From contig DIPM01000031.1 in NCBI GenBank assembly GCA_002427105.1, positions 11,732-75,731 on the forward strand: a stretch of DNA of 64,000 nucleotides, read 5' to 3'. This stretch comes from Marinilabiliaceae bacterium UBA5488 (GTDB taxonomy: Bacteria; Bacteroidota; Bacteroidia; Bacteroidales; Marinilabiliaceae). The position numbers were made by a program, and so were the translations under genes. Positions 42,624 to 50,649 of the stretch are shown in pieces (the stretch's first letter is position 1; each line of letters begins with the position of its first letter). The notes below the pieces were generated by a model, which worked only from the letters and a program-made list of their open reading frames with translations, searched no databases and was not told where the DNA came from.

Positions 42624-43169
42624 ATGAAACATAGATTAAAATTACTTTCGCTCTTACTGATTCTTTTGTCAGTATCCTTTATAGCCTGCGATGATGACGA
42701 CGATGATAAAGAGTTGAGCGTGGATAGTGAGTTAATTATAGGAGAGTGGAAGGTGGAAAAACTTTCTACAAAAATGACAATAACTACCGAAGGTTCCGGG
42801 GAGAGCTATACTTCAATTTCGGAGCCTGTAGCTACCATGGTATTTTATGAAGATGGAAGCGGAGTTTCATATAATACGGTTGAAGAAGAAGTAAATGAAG
42901 TAGCCTTTGAATGGTCAGTTGAAGCTCAGAATCTGCGTATAGATTTTGAGACTGAAGGGGGAGGAGGCAATCCGGGCGGCAATATGCCGGGTCCGGGCTC
43001 TGAGTTCTCTTTTACTATGGACGATATGACTGCTATACCGGCGCTTCCTCTTGAAGTAACTAAGATTAACGACGAAATTATGAACGCTAAATATCTCTCA
43101 AATTATGCTAACAGTCCTGTAAAAATAGAAATGATAATTGAACTAAGCAGAGTTAATTCTATTAATTAG
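42624..43169 (+). CDS. Lipoprotein with acidic export signal, lipocalin-like
   Basis: A 181-residue lipoprotein. The signal peptide ends SVSFIAC with the lipid cysteine near residue 22, followed at once by seven aspartates. An acidic run in this position matches the lipoprotein export signal that sends Bacteroidota lipoproteins to the cell surface. The mature part starts ELIIGEWKVEKLS and has alternating beta-type segments ending in a MIIEL strand, like the small lipocalin-like domains common in the phylum; a glycine-rich loop (GGGGNPGGNMPGPG) sits near residue 115. Ligand unknown. It stands alone on the plus strand with its own promoter-like element. Confidence 0.78.
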   Translation: MKHRLKLLSLLLILLSVSFIACDDDDDDKELSVDSELIIGEWKVEKLSTKMTITTEGSGESYTSISEPVATMVFYEDGSGVSYNTVEEEVNEVAFEWSVEAQNLRIDFETEGGGGNPGGNMPGPGSEFSFTMDDMTAIPALPLEVTKINDEIMNAKYLSNYANSPVKIEMIIELSRVNSIN

Positions 43170-43234
43170 CGGATTGAATTTATTATCTTTCCGTTTAAAT
43201 AGATTGTAAATTACCTGTTTAGATATTATGGGAT

Positions 43235-43444
43235 ATGTTTGAAGAAAGTGATTTTGTTTGTCGGCATTTGCAACTGACGAAAGGGGATATTGTTAAGGTT
43301 ATTAGGGAAAAGAATTTATCATCGTTTACCGAAATACAGGATGAAACAGACGCCGGAACTGTTTGTGGCACCTGTGTTTCGGATATTGAAGATGTTTTGG
43401 AAGAGGAACTTGAGCTACGCCGTAACGGCAATTCACCTCAGTAA
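43235..43444 (+). CDS. BFD-like [2Fe-2S]-binding small protein
   Basis: A 69-residue protein resembling the bacterioferritin-associated ferredoxin (BFD)/NifU-central [2Fe-2S] domain. It starts FVCRHLQLTKGDIVKVI and ends with VCGTCVSDIEDVLEEEL. BFD domains use C-x-C ... C-x2-C ligands; here the second cysteine is histidine (Cys9-Arg-His11), with Cys44 and Cys47 conserved. A 3Cys/1His cluster is therefore possible. The gene's last 12 bases overlap the 3' end of the convergent queA gene. The partner enzyme is unknown; no bacterioferritin gene is nearby. Confidence 0.72.
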   Translation: MFEESDFVCRHLQLTKGDIVKVIREKNLSSFTEIQDETDAGTVCGTCVSDIEDVLEEELELRRNGNSPQ

Positions 43445-44635
43445 TAGTGAGCTGTCGCCATAGCTCAGGAAACGGTAGTCATGCGCTAAAGCTTGCTTAT
43501 ATACCTCTTTCCAATTGTCGCCTATCAAGGCGGCAATGAGTAGGAGCAAGGTACTTCTGGGCTGGTGAAAGTTGGTGATTATCCCATCCACGGTTTTGAA
43601 ACTGTAGCCGGGTGCAATAATAATTGAAGTGGATGCTTTGAATGATTTTAGCTCTTGCTTTTCGAGTTCGCTGATTAGATGGCCCAGCGCATCCGTTCTG
43701 GTCATCGTTGAAGTGAGTTCAAGGCCGTCCCACTGTTTGATATGCCTGTAAGGCTCTTGCTTTTGCAGAAGTGCAGCCGCACAATACAGCGACTCGAGGG
43801 TTCTTACCGAAGTTGTTCCCACCGCGATAACCGGTCCGCTGTGACTAGCTATTTTCCTGAGAGTAGGCAAGTTGACTTCAAAGTGCTCGGTATGCATCTC
43901 ATGCTCACTTATGCTATCGGCTTTAACAGGTTTGAAAGTACCTGCGCCTACATGCAAGGTGAGTTCAGCACTTGCAATCCCTTTTTCTGTCAAGATCTTC
44001 ATTATGCCATCTGTAAAGTGCAGCCCCGCAGTTGGTGCGGCCACGCTGCCCTGATATTTAGAATAAACAGTCTGATAACGCTCTATGTCAATTTCCTCGT
44101 CTTCCCGCTCGAGGTAAGGAGGAATGGGGGTGTGACCCAAATTTTCGAGAATGTCCGCAAAACTGTAGTCCTTGTTTCCCCACGAAAATTCGATTACCGA
44201 GCCGTTAGTTAGCCTTTCAATTACAAGTGCCTTTATCTCCAGGGTTACACCTCCAAGCTCAGCTTGCGCGTAAACGGGCCCTTCTTTCCACTTTTTTTGA
44301 TTTCCCACCATGCAAATCCACTGCACCTGGCTGCGCGACTGAAAAGCAAGAGCTGTGTCTGAAGGTTGATATGGTTCCAGACAAAAGATTTCTACACGAG
44401 CACCTGATTGCTTCTTGAACTGCAAGCGGGCCCTAATAACCCTTGTGTTATTAAAAACCAAAAGAGTATTATCGGGTAAAAAATCAGCAAGCTGCCTAAA
44501 TGCCGAATGTGCAATATGGCCTTTATTGTAAACTAGTAGCTTAGAGTCGTCTCTTTTTTCTAAAGGATATCTGGCAATTCTTTCAGGGGGAAGGATATAC
44601 TGATAATCAGATATGTTTATTTGCGGAATGCTCAT
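43433..44635 (-). CDS. queA: tRNA preQ1-34 S-adenosylmethionine ribosyltransferase-isomerase
   Basis: A 400-residue QueA. This enzyme moves the ribose of S-adenosylmethionine to preQ1 at tRNA position 34, forming epoxyqueuosine. Clear signatures are DYQYILPPERIARYPLEKRDDSKLL at the start, LPDNTLLVFNNTRVIRARL, QGSVAAPTAGLHFT and NFHQPRSTLLLLIAALIG near the end. It is longer than the 356-residue E. coli enzyme through small insertions. The short leader implied by the promoter at 44658 leaves no room for a preQ1 riboswitch. Other queuosine genes are not in the window. Confidence 0.96.
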   Translation of the reverse strand: MSIPQINISDYQYILPPERIARYPLEKRDDSKLLVYNKGHIAHSAFRQLADFLPDNTLLVFNNTRVIRARLQFKKQSGARVEIFCLEPYQPSDTALAFQSRSQVQWICMVGNQKKWKEGPVYAQAELGGVTLEIKALVIERLTNGSVIEFSWGNKDYSFADILENLGHTPIPPYLEREDEEIDIERYQTVYSKYQGSVAAPTAGLHFTDGIMKILTEKGIASAELTLHVGAGTFKPVKADSISEHEMHTEHFEVNLPTLRKIASHSGPVIAVGTTSVRTLESLYCAAALLQKQEPYRHIKQWDGLELTSTMTRTDALGHLISELEKQELKSFKASTSIIIAPGYSFKTVDGIITNFHQPRSTLLLLIAALIGDNWKEVYKQALAHDYRFLSYGDSSLLLR

Positions 44636-44657
44636 TACGATTTTAGTTTTATGGCAG

Positions 44658-44689
44658 CAAAAATACTTAACTTTGAGCCATTAATTCAA
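44658..44689 (-). promoter_or_regulatory. Candidate queA promoter
   Basis: On the minus strand: TTG (44689-44687), 21-base spacer, TATTTTTG (44665-44658), an exact TAnnTTTG. The queA ATG is 22 bases downstream. Confidence 0.5.
44668..44675 (+). promoter_or_regulatory. Candidate -7 element for the Smr-domain gene
   Basis: TAACTTTG, an exact TAnnTTTG match, two bases from the divergent queA -7 box. The two promoters overlap back to back, so only one may be occupied at a time. Leader to the ATG is about 57 bases. Confidence 0.4.
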
Positions 44690-44739
44690 TCAATTTAGAA
44701 ATAATGAGACTTGCCATCTTAACTAAACGATATTAAATA

Positions 44740-45789
44740 ATGAGAGTAGAAAAGGGTGATAGAGTAAGATTTTTAAACGAAGTTGGAGGCGGAATAGTAA
44801 CCAGAATGGAGGGAAGCCTGGCTTTTGTGGAAGACGAGGATGGCTTTGAAATACCGGTTCCCGGTTTTGAAGTTGTGGTGGTTGAAAAGCATGGACAAAG
44901 CAGCTCTTCTGACGATAATAAGGAGGGTTCTGCGAATGTTCAAGCGAGTGTAAATGAGGATGTGTCGCAAGCCGAGGCCTATCATGAAGAACTTGAAGAA
45001 AGCGGTCAGGATGATTTTAACCCCCGCTTTTATCTGGCCTATATCAAGACAGGTAATAATCAGACAGAAGAGGGAAAGTTGCAATCCTACATAATCAATG
45101 ACAGCAATTACTATGTTGCTTATCTTATTTCATCGCCCGGTCAGGATGGTTTGATGTATGCCAAACATCAGGGTATGATGGAGCCAAATAGCAAGTTGCC
45201 TCTTGAAGAAAGTTTAGCCCGAGATTTGGATATTATTTATCATATCCAGCTAATACTATTTAAGAAAGGCAAAGGCTTTCCTGCTATCAACCCCGTGTCG
45301 GCTTCAGTACAGATAAAAGCGCGGAAGTTTTATAAGGAAAACAGCTTTAGAGCAAATGATTTCTTTTTCCAGCCGGCAGTACTTTTTTCGTTGATTAAAA
45401 ATGAATTGGAGAAAAAAATGGATCTTCTTTCGGCAAAGGATACTCAGCAGATTATTATGGAAAAGGAGAGGGAGGAGCTTCCTGTTAGGGCTAAGCGCAG
45501 AAACACTCCGGAAATGGAGGAGGTTGACTTGCATATCAATGAGTTAATCGATTATAGCGAGGGCATGTCAAATAGCGAAATTCTTCAGATTCAATTAGAC
45601 AGGTTTCATTTTGTTATTGAGCAGAATAAGAAGAATAAAGGTAAGAAGATAGTTTTTATACATGGTGTAGGAAATGGAGTCTTGAAGAATGAAATCAGGA
45701 AGCTCTTGGAGCGTAAGTATAAAGGACTGAACTATCAGGATGCCTCATTTCGCGAATATGGCTTTGGAGCAACAATGGTGATTATTTAA
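44740..45789 (+). CDS. DUF2027 and Smr domain protein
   Basis: A 349-residue protein. The N-terminal part (MRVEKGDRVRFLNEVGGGIVTR...IPVPGFEVVVVE) resembles a small barrel as found in DUF2027. A beta-rich middle domain follows (about 105-230). The C-terminal Smr domain (about 262-349) begins VDLHINELID and contains the HGVGNGVLKNEIRKLLE nuclease loop. Smr domains are relatives of the MutS2 C-terminus; several are endonucleases, some acting on mRNA at collided ribosomes. This DUF2027-Smr pairing is typical of Bacteroidota and its target is unknown. The last 8 bases overlap the convergent amidohydrolase-like gene. Confidence 0.88.
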   Translation: MRVEKGDRVRFLNEVGGGIVTRMEGSLAFVEDEDGFEIPVPGFEVVVVEKHGQSSSSDDNKEGSANVQASVNEDVSQAEAYHEELEESGQDDFNPRFYLAYIKTGNNQTEEGKLQSYIINDSNYYVAYLISSPGQDGLMYAKHQGMMEPNSKLPLEESLARDLDIIYHIQLILFKKGKGFPAINPVSASVQIKARKFYKENSFRANDFFFQPAVLFSLIKNELEKKMDLLSAKDTQQIIMEKEREELPVRAKRRNTPEMEEVDLHINELIDYSEGMSNSEILQIQLDRFHFVIEQNKKNKGKKIVFIHGVGNGVLKNEIRKLLERKYKGLNYQDASFREYGFGATMVII

Positions 45790-47005
45790 GCACGCCTGAA
45801 AGCGTTTCATAAATCGCGTTTCGAAAAATATAGCTGCCATTTAATTGTCCCGGACTGACCTGGTCGTTGCCCCTTATCAGGCGTCCGTTGATTATTAGTG
45901 AGTCGATATCAGCCCTTAACAGCGAGGTGTTTGCACCGCGCATATTTGTACCCTCTTCATTCACGGGCGACCATACAATCAAATCGGCATCTGAGCCGGC
46001 CAGTAGAGCCCCTTTCTGCGGATATGAACCGAAAATCTTGGAGGGACGTGTGGCGTACATATTGCATAAGAGTTTCAGACTATTCTTTGTGATCCTTTTG
46101 CCTTTTGTCAGTTGATGAATAAAAGAATAGGAGGAGCTGTTTTCAATAAATTGCTCCCTCTTGATGGGTGGTGTGAGAAGAGGAGGGTCAAGTACAATAT
46201 TTTCGTTGGAAGCCAAACTCGTGAATTGCTCGGCAGTGAAAGCGCCGGGAATGTTTTTGGCTGAATCAGGAGGACTGACAGCTGCGAAAACTGCATCGCC
46301 CTCGTTGAAATTATCAAAGACTACTTCCAGCTCCTCAATCGACACCAGGTCACTTACCAAAACTGGGCAGCCGAAAGATTTTATATGTGCCACAGCTTCT
46401 TTCAGGGTTTGAAGATAAACAGAGAAAAATGTGGGATTGCTAATAAGCGTTGATTTCTTAATTGTAGCAGTACTAAGGACAAGCAGGAGTTGATTGGATG
46501 CTATGTACTCAAATATTGAGTTGAACTCACCGGAAATTATTTTATGGACATGCTTCCATTTTAAGTAAAATGACGATACCCCTTCATGTATATAGCAGTG
46601 ATTCAGTGCTTCTGTAGTTAGCTGACTGCATGTCGAAGCGTCCAGATGGAGACTGAAATCACTAATTATCGGCTTGCTTTTATCGATGGTGCCGGCAATA
46701 GTAGTTTTGTAATCCGCTGTTTGAGAGATTTTAAGCGTGTCCATCAAGAAAGTGCTGCCATGAGAAAGAGCAATATAAATCGTAGAAGCCTGGTTGGATT
46801 CATCTACTTTAAGAAAGGGTGAGCGGAAATGTATCAAGCCCGGAAGGATGTATTTATCTTCAACATCGATTATCAAAACATCGGGATCGGGCAGGGCTAT
46901 TTCAGGTTTAATAAGTACTATCCTCTTGCCACTAATAAGCATATCGCCTTTAATGACTTTTTCCGGCTGGACTATTGTGCCGTTTTTAAGTAGGATATAT
47001 TTCAT
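45782..47005 (-). CDS. Dihydroorotase-like protein lacking metal ligands
   Basis: A 407-residue protein with amidohydrolase-superfamily architecture: N- and C-terminal beta-sandwich parts (MKYILLKNGTIVQPEKVIKGD; DADLIVWSP) around a barrel. In active dihydroorotases the first metal motif is PGLIDxHVH; here it is PGLIHFRSPF, with the HxH lost. The lysine, two later histidines and the final aspartate regions are also not recognisable (FSLHLDAST, VLSTATIKK, VLVSDLVSI). It is therefore probably a pseudoenzyme, like inactive dihydroorotase homologues that serve a structural role with aspartate transcarbamoylase. The start is ATG 47005; 16 codons of open frame upstream lack support. Confidence 0.8.
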   Translation of the reverse strand: MKYILLKNGTIVQPEKVIKGDMLISGKRIVLIKPEIALPDPDVLIIDVEDKYILPGLIHFRSPFLKVDESNQASTIYIALSHGSTFLMDTLKISQTADYKTTIAGTIDKSKPIISDFSLHLDASTCSQLTTEALNHCYIHEGVSSFYLKWKHVHKIISGEFNSIFEYIASNQLLLVLSTATIKKSTLISNPTFFSVYLQTLKEAVAHIKSFGCPVLVSDLVSIEELEVVFDNFNEGDAVFAAVSPPDSAKNIPGAFTAEQFTSLASNENIVLDPPLLTPPIKREQFIENSSSYSFIHQLTKGKRITKNSLKLLCNMYATRPSKIFGSYPQKGALLAGSDADLIVWSPVNEEGTNMRGANTSLLRADIDSLIINGRLIRGNDQVSPGQLNGSYIFRNAIYETLSGVLK

Positions 47006-47117
47006 TTTATCGCTTAATAGCTTAAATATAGCATAATAAATTTTGAAGTTCAATGGCTGTTTGGCACGATTTAAGATTAATTGACTATTGAAATGCCGTT
47101 TACCCGGAAAAGAGGGC

Positions 47118-47125
47118 TAATTTTG
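47118..47125 (+). promoter_or_regulatory. Candidate -7 element for the DMT transporter
   Basis: TAATTTTG, an exact TAnnTTTG match, 23 bases before the ATG. The -33 region is poor. Confidence 0.4.
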
Positions 47126-47147
47126 CGGTCTAAATGAACTGTTTGCT

Positions 47148-48038
47148 ATGACGTGGTTAATTCTTACCATCTTTTCCGCTTTTTTTCTCGGAGTTTATGA
47201 AGTTACAAAAAAGCAGGCCTTACGTGATAATGCTGTTTGGTTAGTGCTTTTATTCGGTACCTTTAGTAGCGCTATTATTTTTATTCCTTTGGTCTTGCTT
47301 TCCAAATGGGGCTCAATAAACGATAGCTCCTTAATTTTCGTACCGGTTATTACCCTGCGTGAGCACCTTCTGATTCTATTGAAGACGGCTATTGTCCTCA
47401 CGTCATGGATTTTTTCGTATTTTTCACTTAAGCATCTGCCTCTTACTATCGCCTCGCCTATTAGAGCTACTGCTCCTGTATGGACTCTGCTGGGCGCCTT
47501 GATTATTTATAAAGAAAGATTGACTCCGATGCAGTGGACCGGCTTACTGCTTACCTTCCTGTTTTTTTATCTTTTTTCGGTAGCCGGAAGTCGTGAAGGT
47601 ATTTCCTTTAAGAATAACCGATGGATATGGTTTGCAATATTAGGGACCCTCTTTGCCTCGGCAAGTGCCCTCTTTGATAAGTTTTTGATTAGAAGTGTTG
47701 ACCGCATGGCTGTTCAGGCCTATTTCTCGATTTACCAGGTCCTCCTTTTAGCTCCCCTGGTATTCGTTATTCGTAAAACGATGACTAATCCTCTTCCATT
47801 TATCTGGAGATGGAGCGTCCCGCTAATTGGCGTGTTTCTGGTGATAGCTGATTTTTTATATTTTTACGCCCTCGATTTTGAAGCCTCACTGATATCGGTA
47901 GTATCGATAATGCGACGAGGAAGCGTGATAGTCTCCTTTGTTTTTGGAGCTATACTTTTTAGGGAAAAGAATATTACCCGAAAGGCATTTCTGCTTGCCG
48001 GAATTTTAGCCGGTCTTATAATACTGATTTTAGGATAA
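47148..48038 (+). CDS. EamA/DMT superfamily transporter
   Basis: A 296-residue inner-membrane protein with ten predicted helices in two EamA repeats. The repeat pattern is visible as LPLTIASPIRATAPVWTLLGALIIYKERLTPMQWTGLLLTF in the first half and SLISVVSIMRRGSVIVSFVFGAILFREKNITRKAFLLAGIL in the second. Such drug/metabolite transporters export amino acids, nucleosides or other small molecules; the substrate cannot be told. It is transcribed alone and convergent with the cysteine-rich small gene. Confidence 0.9.
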   Translation: MTWLILTIFSAFFLGVYEVTKKQALRDNAVWLVLLFGTFSSAIIFIPLVLLSKWGSINDSSLIFVPVITLREHLLILLKTAIVLTSWIFSYFSLKHLPLTIASPIRATAPVWTLLGALIIYKERLTPMQWTGLLLTFLFFYLFSVAGSREGISFKNNRWIWFAILGTLFASASALFDKFLIRSVDRMAVQAYFSIYQVLLLAPLVFVIRKTMTNPLPFIWRWSVPLIGVFLVIADFLYFYALDFEASLISVVSIMRRGSVIVSFVFGAILFREKNITRKAFLLAGILAGLIILILG

Positions 48039-48088
48039 AGGCATCATTGCTTATTAGTTAGCCCGGATGACTATCTTAAATTAAAGAT

Positions 48089-48116
48089 GTAGAGACGCGA
48101 AGCTCCGCATCTCTAC
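48089..48116. terminator. Palindromic hairpin GTAGAGA...TCTCTAC
   Basis: An 11-base imperfect stem, GTAGAGACGCG (48089-48099) with CGCATCTCTAC (48106-48116), one mismatch and a 6-base loop, then an AT-rich tail with TTTTATTT. It lies between convergent genes and could end both. Its sequence resembles the TGTAGAGACGCG-type palindromes dispersed in cyanobacterial and some Bacteroidota genomes. Confidence 0.55.
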
Positions 48117-48122
48117 CAAGTT

Positions 48123-48281
48123 TTATTTACAGTCGCAGCTGCCTCCGCATTCACATTGCTCTTTGCCGCCGCCTGATTTGCAGGCACAGTTGCCTCCACA
48201 TCCACAGCCCGAATCGTCGTGCGTTGAAGATCCACTAAAAATGAATACTTCACCTTTTTCTGTTTCATATTTATTGCCCAT
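48123..48281 (-). CDS. 52-residue cysteine-rich, metallothionein-like protein
   Basis: A short reading frame with an ATG at 48281 and TAA at 48123-48125. The protein begins MGNKYETEKGEVFIFSGSST and continues with a cysteine-rich tail: GCGCGGNCACK, a glycine linker, then QCECGGSCDCK. It has eight cysteines, all as Cys-x-Cys or Cys-x(3)-Cys pairs in two similar halves, no signal peptide and no aromatic residue in the tail. This is the composition of a small metallothionein-like metal binder. No named family is recognised. The coding case rests on the strongly patterned composition and the clean start and stop; it is otherwise in a 390-base gap. Confidence 0.7.
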   Translation of the reverse strand: MGNKYETEKGEVFIFSGSSTHDDSGCGCGGNCACKSGGGKEQCECGGSCDCK

Positions 48282-48378
48282 GGTCTGTTAGTTTAAATTT
48301 GGCAATACAAAGTAAGTAATAAGATATATAAGAAACAAGACTAAAATATCCGAAATAGGAAAGTTACTGAAATTATTA

Positions 48379-48386
48379 TAGTTTTG
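48379..48386 (+). promoter_or_regulatory. Candidate -7 element for the WcaF-like gene
   Basis: TAGTTTTG, an exact TAnnTTTG match, 45 bases before the ATG. No good -33 partner. Confidence 0.35.
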
Positions 48387-48430
48387 CCTTAATAAAGTGC
48401 TATGAATAATTTGCGAATAAGGCATTAGGT

Positions 48431-49000
48431 ATGGAGAGCAATGAGGTTAATGTTGACTTATCGGCTTATGACAACTCATGGTTTAAGCCGGGGAGGACAG
48501 TTTTTGTTCGCTCCTTGTGGTATTTAACTAATGTTTTGTTTTTTATCAATCCTCTAAATCCGTCATCAGGTCTTAAGGTGTTCTTTCTGAGGCTGTTTGG
48601 TGCGCGCGTGGGAAGTGGAGTTGTAGTCAAGCCCGGAGTAAATATTAAGTACCCCTGGAACCTTGCAATCAATGATTATAGCTGGATAGGCGAAAATGTA
48701 TGGATAGACAGTCTGGGTCAGGTTACAATCGGAAAGAACTGCTGCATTTCGCAGGGAGCGCTGATTCTGAACGGCAATCATGACTACACAAAACGCCGCT
48801 TCGATCTGATAGTAAAGCCTATTACTATTGAAGACGGAGTCTGGATCGGCGCAAAATCGGTGGTGGCTCCCGGTGTTGTTTGTGGAAGCCACTCCGTACT
48901 AAGCGCGATGAGCGTTGCATCGGCCGATATGGAGCCTTATTCGATATACCGTGGCAACCCTGCCATAAGGCTGCGCAATCGTGAGCTAACAAACAGCTGA
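48431..49000 (+). CDS. WcaF-like hexapeptide-repeat acetyltransferase
   Basis: A 189-residue left-handed beta-helix acyltransferase. The N-terminus LSAYDNSWFKPGRTVFVRSLWYLTNVLFF and the hexapeptide ladder (VGSGVVVKPGVNIKYPWNLAINDYSWIGENVWID, then WIGAKSVVAPGVVCG) match the WcaF/colanic-acid acetyltransferase family. The catalytic histidine is probably in ILNGNHDYTKR. It likely O-acetylates sugars of the exopolysaccharide made by the neighbouring locus. It is on the plus strand, convergent with the Wzi/RemB-like gene, with only 8 bases between them. Confidence 0.9.
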   Translation: MESNEVNVDLSAYDNSWFKPGRTVFVRSLWYLTNVLFFINPLNPSSGLKVFFLRLFGARVGSGVVVKPGVNIKYPWNLAINDYSWIGENVWIDSLGQVTIGKNCCISQGALILNGNHDYTKRRFDLIVKPITIEDGVWIGAKSVVAPGVVCGSHSVLSAMSVASADMEPYSIYRGNPAIRLRNRELTNS

Positions 49001-49008
49001 CTTGTAGG

Positions 49009-50649
49009 CTAAAAGTTATAATAGAAATTTCTTAAAGAGGTTCTAAAGGCAAAATGTAAAATAACATTTTGCTTATTTTCAAGTACGCTATTGCTGTCTC
49101 TAAGGCGTATTCCCGCGCTTATATTCATATTGCTTTTGGGATTAACAAGAAATGAGACAGATGCCGCAGCATGTTTAATCGTCGTTTCTAAACCTTGAGC
49201 TATCTCATGCCCGTGTGAATCATATCTCTTCATATTAGAAACGAAAATATCTCCTCCCCAGCTAATCTGATCATCAGCCGGACGGCTCGAATCGTAGTAA
49301 TCCTTACCGTGAATGGCATACATGGCCTCTAAATGCAGGTACCACCTGTTCCAACGGTAGCTGAGAAATGATATGCTTTCGCGATAATTTGCGCCAAGCG
49401 GATGAGCCAGCTCCTGATTAAAATGGCTGAAATTGGTTATCGGTTTATAATGAGAGTAGGTAAAAGGTCGTACCTGACTATATTCCGTTTGCAGGTCTAA
49501 ATTTTTCAGTCCCAAAAAGTTGTAGTTTTTAAATCCTACTTGAAATCCCTGCTTGTTAGCCCACCACTTTTCGCCGCTCATTATTTCGTCGAGCTTAAAC
49601 TCATTCATTACAAATTGTCCGTAAAAAGCAGCGTCCTTCCAGGGGATATACTTAAGGTTAAGTCCCATAACCACATTGTCGGGTGAGCCTACACTATATT
49701 CAACGGGACGATAAATTATGACCGGAATAAGGTATCCTAAATCGACACCACGGTACCCGGTAGTGTCTTGTGCAGCCCATATAACGCTTTCGAAAAAGCC
49801 CAGCGATAGTCGTTTCCCTATATTCCAGTTTAAATAATGAAATGCTCCGTACTTGTAGGGGAAGCGTTCATCTCCTGCGCGCTCCAGCTTGTCGATATGG
49901 CTAAACTGACCAAGCATGACCATGTATTGAACCTTCAAAAAAGAGGTGCTCATTTTTACATAAGGGTAGCTATAGCTGTTGTCCGACAGCAATAAACTGC
50001 GGTAACCGTCGCCTATAAAGTTTTTGCCATAGCCCAGGGTCATATTAACCCATTTGCCTGCGTTGTAGGATAGGTAACCTGAAGATTGAGAATAATCCCA
50101 TCCATTGTCACCAAAGGTTTTGGCACGCCCTTGTCCCGGCACGACTCCGCGAGTATCTATAAACTCGTCAATATATTGAGGAAACACTGCCTGATTCTCA
50201 TAAATGGCGCTATAAAAAGCAAGCTTCTTGCCAAGTTTTCCTTCGAGCGTAAGGCCTCGTGTATTGACCCATATATTTTTGCCTTCTTCCTGCTCTTTTC
50301 CAAGTTCGAAGTTGAAATATGGATTAACAGCAATAGTGATAGGCTCATCACCTTTAAACTCCCATTTAAAAATGTCGTCGTGAATAATACGCTTCCAAAT
50401 ATTCATAGGCTCTTGTGGCCTTTTCAGGTCACGAAATATCAAGGAGTCTGTATTCAAATATGCCTCTATCTGATCCAGGCGATAGGGTTTAATGGAGGTG
50501 TGCAGATTATAAGCGGGTCGGTAAAGAGCCCGGCTTATAGCATCATAAGCAGGATTGTCATACTTGCTGTATTGCTGAGCAAAGGCATTATAAGACATTG
50601 GCAGGGCGACAAAGACCAGTACTGCCCTAAGCAGGTGCTTACTCTTCAT
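49009..50649 (-). CDS. Outer-membrane beta-barrel protein, Wzi/RemB-like
   Basis: A 546-residue protein with a signal peptide (MKSKHLLRAVLVFVALPMSYNAFA) and a long beta-rich barrel of repeated amphipathic strands ending in phenylalanine (NFYYNF). N-terminal features (YSKYDNPAYDAISRALYRPAYNLHTSIKPY) and length resemble the RemB/capsule-assembly Wzi type proteins of Bacteroidota. Its position directly after a Wzc-like kinase fits a role in anchoring or guiding surface polysaccharide. The frame is open 33 codons upstream through the Tyr-rich tail of that kinase; the ATG at 50649 is chosen because it opens the signal peptide. It overlaps the kinase gene by 11 bases. Confidence 0.72.
   Translation of the reverse strand: MKSKHLLRAVLVFVALPMSYNAFAQQYSKYDNPAYDAISRALYRPAYNLHTSIKPYRLDQIEAYLNTDSLIFRDLKRPQEPMNIWKRIIHDDIFKWEFKGDEPITIAVNPYFNFELGKEQEEGKNIWVNTRGLTLEGKLGKKLAFYSAIYENQAVFPQYIDEFIDTRGVVPGQGRAKTFGDNGWDYSQSSGYLSYNAGKWVNMTLGYGKNFIGDGYRSLLLSDNSYSYPYVKMSTSFLKVQYMVMLGQFSHIDKLERAGDERFPYKYGAFHYLNWNIGKRLSLGFFESVIWAAQDTTGYRGVDLGYLIPVIIYRPVEYSVGSPDNVVMGLNLKYIPWKDAAFYGQFVMNEFKLDEIMSGEKWWANKQGFQVGFKNYNFLGLKNLDLQTEYSQVRPFTYSHYKPITNFSHFNQELAHPLGANYRESISFLSYRWNRWYLHLEAMYAIHGKDYYDSSRPADDQISWGGDIFVSNMKRYDSHGHEIAQGLETTIKHAAASVSFLVNPKSNMNISAGIRLRDSNSVLENKQNVILHFAFRTSLRNFYYNF

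Noticed and set aside
44636..44657. preQ1 riboswitch before queA
   Set aside because: The predicted leader is about 15 bases, too short for an aptamer, and no preQ1-type pseudoknot was seen.
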